The position numbers and the translations under genes are program-made. A model generated the notes under the pieces. That model saw only the letters and a list, made by a program, of their open reading frames with translations, searched no databases and was not told the DNA's origin. This document shows positions 8,940 to 17,054 of a stretch of 64,000 nucleotides of DNA, piece by piece. The stretch spans positions 152,501 through 216,500 of the forward strand of contig CAJNDS010002482.1 in NCBI GenBank assembly GCA_905221605.1, read 5' to 3'. Position 1 is the stretch's first letter. Each line of letters starts with the position of its first letter. This DNA comes from Symbiodinium natans. Its lineage: Eukaryota; Sar; Dinophyceae; Suessiales; Symbiodiniaceae.

Positions 8940-9119
8940 AAATATGAATTTTATGAATTCTTATCAAACTAATTAGCCACTATCTTATGTAGTGAATGGT
9001 CGCAATAGCAAAGGGCGCAATCGGGGCTTTTCCTGTTTCAATACCTAGGGGACTTCAAAAGATGCGAGGCGCCTGTGTTGCGTCGCATCCAACATATATT
9101 AGATTTTATTTTTTAAATG
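8940..9119. other. non-coding gap with a GC-richer island
   Basis: This lies between two leftward genes. It starts with a small palindrome (ATTTACAACAAATTGTAAAT, 8932-8951), and from about 8975 to 9090 the composition is much richer in GC than elsewhere in the element. It can form a GATGCGA...TCGCATC stem (9060-9089) and contains CTAGGGG. It does not fold into an evident tRNA, and no open frame spans it. It may be a regulatory or origin region, or a small insertion. Confidence 0.5.
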
Positions 9120-9617
9120 TTAATCCATAGTTGTTAAATCTTTTGTTTCTTTTATTGTTTCTGGTTTCTTCTTATTGCATTTTATAATATAATAAACATC
9201 TTTATCTAACTTTTTTACATCTTCTTTAAGTTCTTTAATATCCTCCTCTGTTTTGTAAATTTTCATTTCCAATTTTTGTTTCAATTCCTTAATATCATCA
9301 GCGTTTTTTTCTATACGTTCGTCGCATTCTTCGGGTGTTGGTGTCCTGCCTTGACCCCATCCATTATCACAAATGGCTACGCTTCCGGATTGATCTGGTG
9401 TAAAAATATTATTATCGGGTGTTGTTCCTCTACCAACTTTATAACTACTTCTATTTTCAATTATATAAATGGTTTTACTATCTTTGTCGCTTGTTGTTTT
9501 CGTTTCTTTACGATATAAATTTTTTCTACATCTACACGGCAAACAGGTTAAACTGGTAGGCGTTAATATAAATCCTCCGGTGTTTTTTTGTTTTTCTTCA
9601 TCTTCCTTATCGCTCAT
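9120..9617 (-). CDS. Cys-motif and coiled-coil protein of unknown function
   Basis: This 165-residue protein has an acidic start, then a short Cys-rich patch (LTCLPCRCRKN, about residues 24-34), a Ser/Thr/Gly-rich central part, and from about residue 98 a regular coiled coil with repeated KELK and KKLDKD heptads. A final lysine-rich tail follows. No family is recognised. The coiled coil suggests oligomerisation, perhaps as a structural or fibre-attachment protein, but this is only inference. The ATG is at 9615-9617, and the gene is divergent from the packaging ATPase with one small ORF between. Confidence 0.7.
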   Translation of the reverse strand: MSDKEDEEKQKNTGGFILTPTSLTCLPCRCRKNLYRKETKTTSDKDSKTIYIIENRSSYKVGRGTTPDNNIFTPDQSGSVAICDNGWGQGRTPTPEECDERIEKNADDIKELKQKLEMKIYKTEEDIKELKEDVKKLDKDVYYIIKCNKKKPETIKETKDLTTMD

Positions 9618-9637
9618 ATTTTTAAACCTTATATTTT

Positions 9638-9787
9638 TTAATTTTTCTTAAATTTTAAATATTGTAAAACTCCCTTGCAAATTTCCAAAACGGAATAACA
9701 ACAGCGCCTATACCGTGGCTCAGTTATTATTATTTGTTCGACGTCTTCTATTTCATTTATCGCCTCTATGTATTTGTCGTAATTCAT
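9638..9787 (-). CDS. small ORF (49 residues), unknown
   Basis: An uninterrupted frame begins with ATG at 9785-9787 and ends with TAA at 9638. The product begins MNYDKYIEAINEIEDVEQII and ends with a basic LQYLKFKKN; it has two adjacent Cys near the middle. It fills the otherwise empty gap between the genes at 9120-9617 and 9825-10592. Coding density in this element and the clean frame argue for a real small gene; lack of homology and short size argue for caution. It would be transcribed divergently from the ATPase, with the two start codons only 37 bp apart. Confidence 0.5.
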   Translation of the reverse strand: MNYDKYIEAINEIEDVEQIIITEPRYRRCCYSVLEICKGVLQYLKFKKN

Positions 9788-9824
9788 TATATAATTAAAA
9801 TATAAAATCTTCTATGTATTTATA

Positions 9825-10592
9825 ATGAATAATAGCATTCCAATCGTCAAACCAATAGACATTCCAGAATATAAATACAAAAACTCAAAATATGATATGA
9901 TGCCGTCGCTTCCATTCAGGGGTATATTGGTAGCCTCTTCGACCGGCGGTAAAACGGTATTGATACAAAATCTCATATTGAATATTTATAAAGGCTCCTT
10001 TGAAAGAATATTTATATTCAGTCCTAGCGTTCATGTCGATGACACATGGAATAGTGTAAAAAAACATATATCGGAAAATATGAATGTAGATACAGAAAAA
10101 GAAAAAACATACTTTGAAGAATATAACCCCGAAGCGCTAAACCAAATTATAAAAACGCAACATAAAGTTATTGATTATCAAAAAAAGAATAAGCAAAAAC
10201 ATTTGCATTCAATATTAATTGTCATTGATGATTTCGCGGACGATCCAAAATTCGTAAGGTATTCAAATATATTACATTCCCTATTTACTCGTGGTCGTCA
10301 TAATGCAATATCGGTATTATTATCAACTCAAAAATATAATGTCCTCGCTCCAATCGTAAGGTTAAATACGTCCGCTTTATTTATATTCCGATTGAAAAAT
10401 ATGAATGAGGTAAATTCATTTCTAGAAGAAAATTCCGCATTGGTGAATAAAGAAGAATTGTATGAAATGTATAGAATAGCTATAAACGATGCCCCCTATT
10501 CATTCTTATATATAAATACAAATGCAAAAGATATAAATCGTATGTTCTTTATTCGCTTTGAAAAAGCTATGACAATATCATCTGAATTATAA
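9825..10592 (+). CDS. genome-packaging ATPase (A32 / FtsK-HerA type)
   Basis: This 255-residue protein is the motor that pumps DNA into the capsid using ATP. The Walker A motif ASSTGGKT is at residues 37-44, Walker B LIVIDDFAD at 131-139, and a sensor-like LLSTQKY segment is near 166-172. The size and the position of the motifs fit the A32-like ATPases of PLVs, virophages and Polintons. RGRHNAISVLLSTQ resembles the arginine/sensor region of this family. The ATG at 9825 follows TATTTATA. The gene ends 77 bp before a convergent small gene, with a perfect hairpin between them. No changed key residue is seen. Confidence 0.93.
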   Translation: MNNSIPIVKPIDIPEYKYKNSKYDMMPSLPFRGILVASSTGGKTVLIQNLILNIYKGSFERIFIFSPSVHVDDTWNSVKKHISENMNVDTEKEKTYFEEYNPEALNQIIKTQHKVIDYQKKNKQKHLHSILIVIDDFADDPKFVRYSNILHSLFTRGRHNAISVLLSTQKYNVLAPIVRLNTSALFIFRLKNMNEVNSFLEENSALVNKEELYEMYRIAINDAPYSFLYINTNAKDINRMFFIRFEKAMTISSEL

Positions 10593-10626
10593 ACCTTATT
10601 CATAAAAAATTATTGATAAAATTATA

Positions 10627-10662
10627 TTCATAAAATAATATTATTTCAAATTATTTTATGAA
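10627..10662. terminator. bidirectional hairpin between convergent genes
   Basis: TTCATAAAATAA (10627-10638) and TTATTTTATGAA (10651-10662) are perfect 12-bp complements around a 12-nt loop. They lie between the ATPase stop (10592) and the stop of the leftward gene at 10669. The position suits a shared 3'-end signal for both transcripts. Confidence 0.65.
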
Positions 10663-10668
10663 GTCATA

Positions 10669-10878
10669 TCAGAATAATGAAAAACTGCACAAATTACACG
10701 GCATACATTTTCCAGAATTGCTACATTCGTTTTTGTTTTTTAACTTTTCTATTTCATCTTCTAATTTTTGAATTTTATCTGTTAAATCTTGAATTGTATT
10801 GAATATAATTAAGTCTCCTTTTATCTTTTCTAATTGTTCATTGAGTTTCTTTTCTATTGTCTCATCAAGATTAGGCAT
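10669..10878 (-). CDS. small coiled-coil protein with Cys-rich C-terminus
   Basis: This 69-residue protein starts at an ATG (10876-10878). Residues 8-50 form a clear coiled coil (IQKLEDEIEKLKNK). The C-terminus has CSNSGKCMPCNLC, four Cys that could bind zinc or form disulfides. It is unknown in function. It lies convergent to the ATPase and divergent from the GIY-YIG gene at 10944. Coiled-coil plus Cys tail resembles the general layout of the gene at 9120-9617 in reverse order, but no homology can be claimed. Confidence 0.65.
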   Translation of the reverse strand: MPNLDETIEKKLNEQLEKIKGDLIIFNTIQDLTDKIQKLEDEIEKLKNKNECSNSGKCMPCNLCSFSLF

Positions 10879-10943
10879 TATATATAAATTTAGAAATTAT
10901 TAATTGTTATATAAAGAAAAGATATAATAGGATATATATAGAT

Positions 10944-11483
10944 ATGAATAAATATCATAATGGAAAAATTTATAAAATCGTTGATGTTGGTTATAATAAG
11001 CAATATATTGGTAGCACAACTGAAAGTTTAAGTCAGAGAATGGCGAGGCATAGAGCGACTTACAACCACTTCTTAAAAGGGAACAAAGGACACGGCACGA
11101 ACTGCTTTGAACTCTTTGATGAGTTTGGTGTGGAAAATTGCAAGATTGAACTTATTGTTTTATGTAAGTGTGAAACAAAAGATGAACTGTTAAGAGAAGA
11201 AGGAGAACATATAAAGAACAATGAGTGTGTCAATAAGATTGTGTCAGGCAGAACACGCAAAGAATATTTAGAAGATAACAAAGAGTATTTCAAAGAATAC
11301 AACAAACAATATCAAGAAAAACATCAAGAAGACATCAGGAAAAACAAAAAGGCATATCATCAAAACAACAGAGAACAAATTCTGTCAAGAGTTAAAGAAC
11401 ATTATCAAAATAACAAGGAGCATTATAAAGAATATAAAAGACAATGGTATTTGAAAAAGAAATCAAAACAACAAGAAGATTAA
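10944..11483 (+). CDS. GIY-YIG endonuclease, copy 1
   Basis: This is a 179-residue protein. The nuclease core occupies residues 5-95: GKIYKI forms the first strand, QYIGSTTESLSQRMARHR carries the YIG and the catalytic Arg helix, and EEGEHIKNNECVNK holds the catalytic Glu and the final Asn typical of the family. The rest is a Lys/Glu/Gln-rich helical tail with repeats of the type NKEYFKEYNKQY. Two more copies are at 13933-14649 and 17968-18474. Free-standing GIY-YIG genes in large DNA viruses are often homing-like selfish genes, but may also act in DNA repair or recombination. The gene overlaps a hairpin with the convergent fibre gene. Confidence 0.88.
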   Translation: MNKYHNGKIYKIVDVGYNKQYIGSTTESLSQRMARHRATYNHFLKGNKGHGTNCFELFDEFGVENCKIELIVLCKCETKDELLREEGEHIKNNECVNKIVSGRTRKEYLEDNKEYFKEYNKQYQEKHQEDIRKNKKAYHQNNREQILSRVKEHYQNNKEHYKEYKRQWYLKKKSKQQED

Positions 11484-11514
11484 ACATATTATGTATGGAA
11501 TAATATGTTTAATC
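11478..11514. terminator. hairpin containing both convergent stop codons
   Basis: GATTAAACATATTA (11478-11491) and TAATATGTTTAATC (11501-11514) pair perfectly over 14 bp around a 9-nt loop. The TAA stop of the rightward nuclease gene (11481-11483) and the TAA stop of the leftward fibre gene (11509-11511) lie symmetrically inside the stem. It probably forms the 3' ends of both transcripts. Confidence 0.65.
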
Positions 11515-13893
11515 ACTATCGCTTTTATCTTTGTCTTTTATTTTGTTTTTTATTTTTGTAATTTCTCCCTTCATTGTAGCCATTTCCTTTTTCATTGCTT
11601 TAAATAAATCTTTCATTTCCTCATTTTCTTTTAAAGAATGCTGTAAAGCACTCCATAAAATAGGAACACAAGACGTATAATCAAACTTTAAATATCCGTC
11701 TTTGCCTTCTTTAACCAGATTTTGCCATTCATCCGGAACTTTTTTACTTAAAAAGTCATTAGCAATAAAACCACAACATGATTTTCCTTGTTGTCTTTCA
11801 TCAATAAAACGATATGTTTTCGGAACAATGTATTTAACTAATTCCACTGCCTTTTTTTGGTTAAGTTCCTGAATGTCTTTTTTCAATCGTTTATCAGAAC
11901 TTGGAATTAAAGACCCAGTATATTCAATATCTCCATTAACGAGAATGCCACTTGGTGAAATTGAAAATACATCATTCGATACTGAAACACTACCAAAATA
12001 AAATGCATATTCACCACCCGCATCGGTATTTAAAAACTGTATCTGGTCTACGGTGCTTATTGTTTCTTGTGTTAATTCTAAATTATTCATCTTAACTTTA
12101 CCATCTGTTATTTTAATTTCCGGTGTGCTACTTTCTAAACCAACAGTTAAATTAATATCTCCTAGTGTATCACCATTCCTAACAAATAATTTATATTGAC
12201 CATCCAAGACTTCTTTTAATTCGCTACTGTTCTGAAACATAAAACGCCCCCAACTAACAACATCGCTTTCACCAACGATATTACCAATACTATTAAATGT
12301 TAAGTTATTTGTAACTGCTCTATTAATAGTAATTCCGTTAGTGTCATTCAATTGTAAAGCAATAGTGGCGGTTGTTGGGTCTGTTGTTCTGGTCGGCTGT
12401 AATGAAAAATTAATCTCTTCTGTCGATATTATATTTAATGAATTATTAGCGTCTGCTCTTTGAAATATCCTACCTGAATTATTGACATAAATATCTCCGT
12501 TAAATGTTGATGTGCTTTGAAATGATGCTGTGCTACCAAAATTAGCATTTCCACCACTTACATTTAATTTATTTGCTCCTTGAATTGCTCCAATACCTAA
12601 ACTTAAACAATAAACTCCACTACCGTTTGCTGTATTCAATAAAAGTAATGAAGCACTATCATTGCTTGTATTATAAGCATTAATATTAAATGAATTAAAC
12701 CTAATATATCCTTGTGCATTTTTTACAGTTAAAACATTACTCGCGTCTGTTGTATCTTTATAAAACGTAAGTCCTGAATTATTAGAAATATTACAATTTT
12801 CACCATCAAAATTTAAATCATTTGATAAGTCTAAATTACCATCCACTCTTAAATTTTGTCTAACGATAGCATTATCAACAACATCTAGTGTATAACCTCC
12901 TGTTAATGTATTTGCTCCTGTATCTACTAATAACGAATGTGATTTAACATATTGATTAGCATTATTATTTAGATTTAATATCCTTCCTGTATCACCTACG
13001 GAATTATAACAATCGATATTATCATTGTTAAAAGTAATATAATTATCAGTATTTCTAACTGTAAATGATAAATTAGCATCTGCTGTATTTTCTACTACTA
13101 GACCACCTGTTGGCGTTTCTATCTTTCCTGACATTTTATAACCTGCATTATTATTTGTTAAATCTAATTGTTTTATTGCATCGTCTGACGTATTATTACA
13201 AAATATTTTATCGCCTTGTAAAGTTATATAACTAGTAGCGTTTTTAAACTCCGCTAAAACTTTGTCGCCTCCACCTGTTTGATTACTGAATAATAAACCT
13301 GCTACCGGACTTATATTTACTGTTGAATTATTTAACGTTAAACCACTATGAATAACGGTCGGGGCGCTACAATCAATAATAGGATTTGCGCTAAATCTAT
13401 TTGTAAAATCTGATTTAGGAACTCTTAAATCTAATAAATTATCAATTTCTGTATCGGTGTAGCCACCTCCACCACCTGCGCCCGCTATTAATGTATCAAC
13501 CTCGCCTTTATTATAGAAATTTGTTGCTAATAATGTATTATTTTGATAATTAGTATTTAAATTCGTGTCTATTTGCGCTTGTGTATAATAATTACTAAAT
13601 GTTGAATCAATTTCTGTTTTGTTGTAAAAGGTGCTCGTTAAAGTGGCGTTTGTTTGGTAGTCTGTGTTTAATAAATGTGTTATTGAACTAATATTCTGGA
13701 AGTTTTGAAGTTGTTTCGTGTTCAAAACTGCTATATCTGCTGTATTTGTTGCTATATTAGAAGTATTAGCCGAGTTAGTGTTTTCTACTTCTGTTTTGGT
13801 GGCGTATTGATCGCTTATTTCAGTTGCCCCTGTTGAAAAAATTTTGTAAATTTTGTTCGCGTAAAGCGTGGTTAAGTTGTTTATAGAAGCCAT
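11509..13893 (-). CDS. fibre or spike protein with C-terminal S74 self-cleaving chaperone domain
   Basis: This is a 794-residue protein. Residues 1-140 contain repeated short heptads (FYNKTEIDSTFSNYYTQAQI and similar), as in trimeric fibre shafts. About 150-650 is a Ser/Thr/Asn-rich beta-repeat region with repeated LTFNN, VKNAQGYIRFN-type units. Residues from 665 form a Peptidase_S74 intramolecular chaperone domain: SSDKRLKKDI gives the Ser-Lys dyad (Ser666, Lys671), followed by the CCGFIAND and FDYTSCVPILWSALQ segments and a final coiled coil. In phage endosialidases and tail fibres this domain trimerises the shaft and then cleaves itself off. The protein is therefore a host-attachment candidate. 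Its start codon lies in a hairpin stem. Confidence 0.85.
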   Translation of the reverse strand: MASINNLTTLYANKIYKIFSTGATEISDQYATKTEVENTNSANTSNIATNTADIAVLNTKQLQNFQNISSITHLLNTDYQTNATLTSTFYNKTEIDSTFSNYYTQAQIDTNLNTNYQNNTLLATNFYNKGEVDTLIAGAGGGGGYTDTEIDNLLDLRVPKSDFTNRFSANPIIDCSAPTVIHSGLTLNNSTVNISPVAGLLFSNQTGGGDKVLAEFKNATSYITLQGDKIFCNNTSDDAIKQLDLTNNNAGYKMSGKIETPTGGLVVENTADANLSFTVRNTDNYITFNNDNIDCYNSVGDTGRILNLNNNANQYVKSHSLLVDTGANTLTGGYTLDVVDNAIVRQNLRVDGNLDLSNDLNFDGENCNISNNSGLTFYKDTTDASNVLTVKNAQGYIRFNSFNINAYNTSNDSASLLLLNTANGSGVYCLSLGIGAIQGANKLNVSGGNANFGSTASFQSTSTFNGDIYVNNSGRIFQRADANNSLNIISTEEINFSLQPTRTTDPTTATIALQLNDTNGITINRAVTNNLTFNSIGNIVGESDVVSWGRFMFQNSSELKEVLDGQYKLFVRNGDTLGDINLTVGLESSTPEIKITDGKVKMNNLELTQETISTVDQIQFLNTDAGGEYAFYFGSVSVSNDVFSISPSGILVNGDIEYTGSLIPSSDKRLKKDIQELNQKKAVELVKYIVPKTYRFIDERQQGKSCCGFIANDFLSKKVPDEWQNLVKEGKDGYLKFDYTSCVPILWSALQHSLKENEEMKDLFKAMKKEMATMKGEITKIKNKIKDKDKSDSD

Positions 13894-13929
13894 TATTAAA
13901 TTAAGTAGATTTTATTTAATTTAATAATG
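13891..13929. terminator. 14-bp hairpin spanning a start codon and the end of the next gene
   Basis: CATTATTAAATTAA (13891-13904) pairs with TTAATTTAATAATG (13916-13929) around an 11-nt loop. On the minus strand it follows the stop of the nuclease gene (13933) by 3 bp and its distal arm contains the ATG of the fibre gene. It may act as the 3' signal of the nuclease gene, or hide the fibre start codon in read-through transcripts. Confidence 0.55.
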
Positions 13930-13932
13930 TTT

Positions 13933-14649
13933 TTATTTTTGCTCTTCTGCCTTCTTCTGTTGCCATTTTTCTCGTCTCCTTCTGTTTATTTCTTGCTTAT
14001 TCGCTTCGTAATACGCCTTCTTCTGTTGTTTATAATATTCTTTTTTACTTTCTACACACTTCTTTTTTCGCTCTGCTATGGCTTCTTTGTTATTCTCTCT
14101 GTATAGTTTCTGGTATTCATCCATTTTGTCTTTATTATTGTAATAATATTCTTTTTTTTGTGCTTTTCTTGCTTCTATGTTGTCGTGGTAATTTTGTTTG
14201 CTCTTTTCTTTAATGTATTCTTTATTGTCTTGATAATGCTGTTTTTTGTATTCTTGTATTTGTTCTTTATGTGCTTCTTTATGTTCCTTTTGCTTTTGTA
14301 ATATAGTTTCTTTACAATCCTCATAATATTCTTTCTTAGTTCTGCTCTCAACTCGTTTATTCAATGTTCCAAGTTTCTTTATATAAAATCCTTCTCGTGC
14401 TTGTAATTGCTCTCTGTTCTCACAAGGGAATTCTTCAATTAGTTCAATTCTGAATGCTTCTGTTCCTAATTCTCTCATCAACTGATAAAATAGAATGTTT
14501 TCACTTTTTTTTGCATTTATACTTGCACGATGTTTTGCCATACGCTTACATAGTAATTGCGTAGTGCTTCCCACATACACGTCATCATTAATGTCATTTC
14601 TGATACAATAAATTTTTCCATTGCCATAATCTCGGCTACACATTACCAT
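13933..14649 (-). CDS. GIY-YIG endonuclease, copy 2
   Basis: This is a 238-residue protein. NGKIYCIRNDINDDVYVGST, then QLLCKRMAKHR and REGFYIKKLGTLNKRV mark the GIY-YIG core in residues 9-100, with the catalytic Arg and Glu in place. The tail is longer than in the two other copies and is made of at least eight short repeats of the NKEYIKEKSKQNY kind (about residues 105-235), probably one long basic helix. The gene lies between the major capsid and the fibre genes on the same strand. A second in-frame ATG two codons downstream is an alternative start. It is probably mobile within the virus family, by analogy with similar free-standing nucleases. Confidence 0.88.
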   Translation of the reverse strand: MVMCSRDYGNGKIYCIRNDINDDVYVGSTTQLLCKRMAKHRASINAKKSENILFYQLMRELGTEAFRIELIEEFPCENREQLQAREGFYIKKLGTLNKRVESRTKKEYYEDCKETILQKQKEHKEAHKEQIQEYKKQHYQDNKEYIKEKSKQNYHDNIEARKAQKKEYYYNNKDKMDEYQKLYRENNKEAIAERKKKCVESKKEYYKQQKKAYYEANKQEINRRRREKWQQKKAEEQK

Positions 14650-14710
14650 ATATTACTATAAATAAATATTTCTTTATATCAATTTATAGCAATATTTTTA
14701 AACAAGGTTC

Positions 14711-16177
14711 TCAATCTAAAACCGTCGATGCACTTTCGCTTAATTCAAAAACGTGCTCGCTCACTAATGTAACATAAACTTGCTCGATCCCGAGGGCGAA
14801 GGTGTTGTTCGCCCCTTTCAATTTAAAAGTTAATAAGGAGCCCATTTTGGTGTTGCTTCCTGTAAAATTCATATCTGGTTGCTTATCGAAATTTATTCCA
14901 CCAATAAACTTATCGTTAGCGTATCTGTAAATGTCAATTGAAAAACCGTCATAAAACGGAGACATAACATTAACAGCACGGCGTAAGAAATACATAGCTT
15001 CGGCTAAACTTTCTATTGCTTGTTCGGGGAACTTTTTATTCGCGATCTGAACATAATATGAAATTTGTTTGGTGCTGTCGATCACACCTTCTAAATTATC
15101 AATTGATGCCGCCATGGGATGCCAGAACCACGTCCATTTCTTCTTGGCAAAATTTCCGGCTGTGTTATTAGTTTCAATCTGTGAATTGGAAAGGGTAAAA
15201 AACATTTGTGATAATCGTGTTGAAGACTTAACAATATTCATATTGATTTCGGTATTTCCTGCCGCGAAAGATTGTGAAAAACTGTGATAGGCTGGATAAA
15301 CCATACGAAGCCGACCCCCTTTCAATAAATGCGAAACCACGTTATTATTGACGGAATTGTCGACTGTGATTAATTCGCATCGAAGGATACAATTTTGAAT
15401 TGCCCACGAGGTTGTAGTGTTTCGTGTGGTAAAATATAAACCATTAACATCGTCTTCCGCCTGCGTTCCTGCTACCGGCGTAGCCGGATTGATTACCGGT
15501 TCTTGTGCATCGGAACAAATTTCAAAGATAAATTCTAACGGACAATATCGAATAGGCGGATAATACCCAGATTGAACGAACCCGCAACATGGCTTATGTC
15601 CCATCCGAACGAATTTACCTTGCTCAATTCCTGTCGTGTTGGCTCGCGTAAGTTTTGGTAAAACAATTCCTCTATCATTTCTACCAGTAGTAGCTGTGGC
15701 ATCGTGTGTTTCAATTGCAAACGCATAAAGTCTATTAATTCGGCTGTCGTATCGGGTTAAACATCCTTCCTGAATATCGTCTAAATTTCTTACTTCTTCG
15801 CTTTTAAAAGATTTCATTTCTTCGCATACTAAATTATAGTTGTCAATGTCGTTAATCTGTTGCCCTGCCGCATTGCATCTATAACGAGTGAAAAAGGCGT
15901 GGCTTTCACCTAATGGTCTTAAATATTCTCCTGCCGTGGTTGATGTATTCACAACATCAAAAAATAAGCAAATGCTGGACATATCGATGTAATTGTTGTC
16001 TTCTCCCGTGATCACAAATTTAATATATTTATTACCATTATTTGAACTAAAAATATTTCCGGATACACTAGGGAAATGAACCTGCTTACGATCGGTGATA
16101 TACGCGGCACTTTCGGGAAGTCCGAACTGTAACGAGTTTATCATATTATCCTGTGTTTCAGCAATAACTAAATCCAT
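14711..16177 (-). CDS. major capsid protein (double jelly roll)
   Basis: This 488-residue protein is expected to form the hexameric capsomers of the icosahedral shell. The N-terminal part has the order seen in PLV and virophage capsid proteins: an LQFGLPESAAYITDRKQVHFPS entry region, a KFVITGEDNNYID strand pair, and a GQQINDIDNYNLVCEEM helix-strand region. A C-terminal beta-rich half from about 300 includes WFWHPMAASIDNLE and the YYVQIANKKFPEQ strand. Size, beta content and neighbourhood (minor capsid protein 0.9 kb away, ATPase and fibre in the same block) agree. No primary-sequence catalytic motifs are expected. The fold assignment is by pattern and should be confirmed by structure prediction. 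Confidence 0.87.
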   Translation of the reverse strand: MDLVIAETQDNMINSLQFGLPESAAYITDRKQVHFPSVSGNIFSSNNGNKYIKFVITGEDNNYIDMSSICLFFDVVNTSTTAGEYLRPLGESHAFFTRYRCNAAGQQINDIDNYNLVCEEMKSFKSEEVRNLDDIQEGCLTRYDSRINRLYAFAIETHDATATTGRNDRGIVLPKLTRANTTGIEQGKFVRMGHKPCCGFVQSGYYPPIRYCPLEFIFEICSDAQEPVINPATPVAGTQAEDDVNGLYFTTRNTTTSWAIQNCILRCELITVDNSVNNNVVSHLLKGGRLRMVYPAYHSFSQSFAAGNTEINMNIVKSSTRLSQMFFTLSNSQIETNNTAGNFAKKKWTWFWHPMAASIDNLEGVIDSTKQISYYVQIANKKFPEQAIESLAEAMYFLRRAVNVMSPFYDGFSIDIYRYANDKFIGGINFDKQPDMNFTGSNTKMGSLLTFKLKGANNTFALGIEQVYVTLVSEHVFELSESASTVLD

Positions 16178-16187
16178 AACTTATATA

Positions 16188-16436
16188 TTATTTATTAGAT
16201 TTTTTATTATTAATATTATTATATTTTTTATGTGAATTTAAATTGTTAATATTTTTTGAAATTGGTTTTTCTAATTGCGGTTGTGATACTGCCGTTGCAT
16301 CGGCTTCAACAATTCCTCTAATAGTTTCATAAGATGAATTGTTGATGCTTTTCGTAAGCTTGTTTTTAAATTGGACGTTTTCGGGGGCTTTTCCTACCCT
16401 TGTTTGTTCTTTCTGCTTCCTGACCTTATTAAGCAT
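16188..16436 (-). CDS. small basic protein, unknown
   Basis: This 82-residue protein is Lys/Asn/Gln-rich and predicted to be largely disordered, ending NNINNKKSNK. It has an ATG at 16434-16436 and stops 10 bp before the start of the major capsid gene on the same strand. It lies 22 bp after the end of the hydrolase-like gene, so the three may share a transcript. A basic small virion or DNA-condensing protein would suit the position, but nothing in the sequence proves it. Confidence 0.6.
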   Translation of the reverse strand: MLNKVRKQKEQTRVGKAPENVQFKNKLTKSINNSSYETIRGIVEADATAVSQPQLEKPISKNINNLNSHKKYNNINNKKSNK

Positions 16437-16458
16437 TCTATTATATTATTTAGGAAAA

Positions 16459-17001
16459 TCATTTTTCATCAGGTGGTAGTGTCTCACTAACTCCATCAAA
16501 TGCGCTTATGTCATGATTTTTTAAAGGGTTTAGACTATCAGTATATACATTCATCGCGCCTCCATCGAAAGCACTTACCAAATCTCCAACTTTTCTAAAT
16601 CTTTTATGTTCTTCCGTGTTAGGGTTAAAACCTAAACTGAATGTAGGGCTGTTATATGTTCTCGTTCTTAAACTTCTATCTGGAAAATCTTTTGCAAGCG
16701 TTAAAACAACTGGACCTGCCTGACTATGTCCGACCAACTCCGTTATTTGCGGGTTATCCTGCAATACTCGCTTCGCTTCAATGTATCGTTCCATATCACG
16801 GACGCCACCTAATACACCAAAAGGGAGCTTTGTTAAGTTTTCTAACCAATTAACAGCGCTGGTTGTTCCTCCAACATACATTTTATTTCCTTTAACAAAA
16901 ATTTTATTATCACGATCGTAAGCATATTTAATACCCTGTGAATTTGAAATTTTGCCGTTACTTTCTAGCATCGTATTTAGTTGCGATTGTATTTTTGACA
17001 T
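16459..17001 (-). CDS. lipase-like alpha/beta hydrolase
   Basis: This is a 180-residue protein. The nucleophile elbow ELVGHSQAGPVVLTLAK (about residues 88-104) gives the G-x-S-x-G signature of class-3-like lipases. Conserved-looking downstream residues include TYNSPTF after the elbow and a VGDLVSAFDGG segment that could supply the acidic residue. The C-terminal His may be NHDIS near residue 163. It is smaller than most cellular lipases but similar to the compact lipase-like proteins known in some PLVs. Placed next to the capsid genes and leftward like them, it may be a virion enzyme for membrane entry or release; that role is inferred. The ATG is at 16999-17001. Confidence 0.75.
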   Translation of the reverse strand: MSKIQSQLNTMLESNGKISNSQGIKYAYDRDNKIFVKGNKMYVGGTTSAVNWLENLTKLPFGVLGGVRDMERYIEAKRVLQDNPQITELVGHSQAGPVVLTLAKDFPDRSLRTRTYNSPTFSLGFNPNTEEHKRFRKVGDLVSAFDGGAMNVYTDSLNPLKNHDISAFDGVSETLPPDEK

Positions 17002-17054
17002 TATATAAAAAAGATTATAAATTATTTATATCAATTATATTATATAACAATATT

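Noticed and set aside
8975-9090. tRNA gene in the GC-rich island
   Set aside because: No cloverleaf could be drawn, and the T-loop consensus GGTTCRA is missing.
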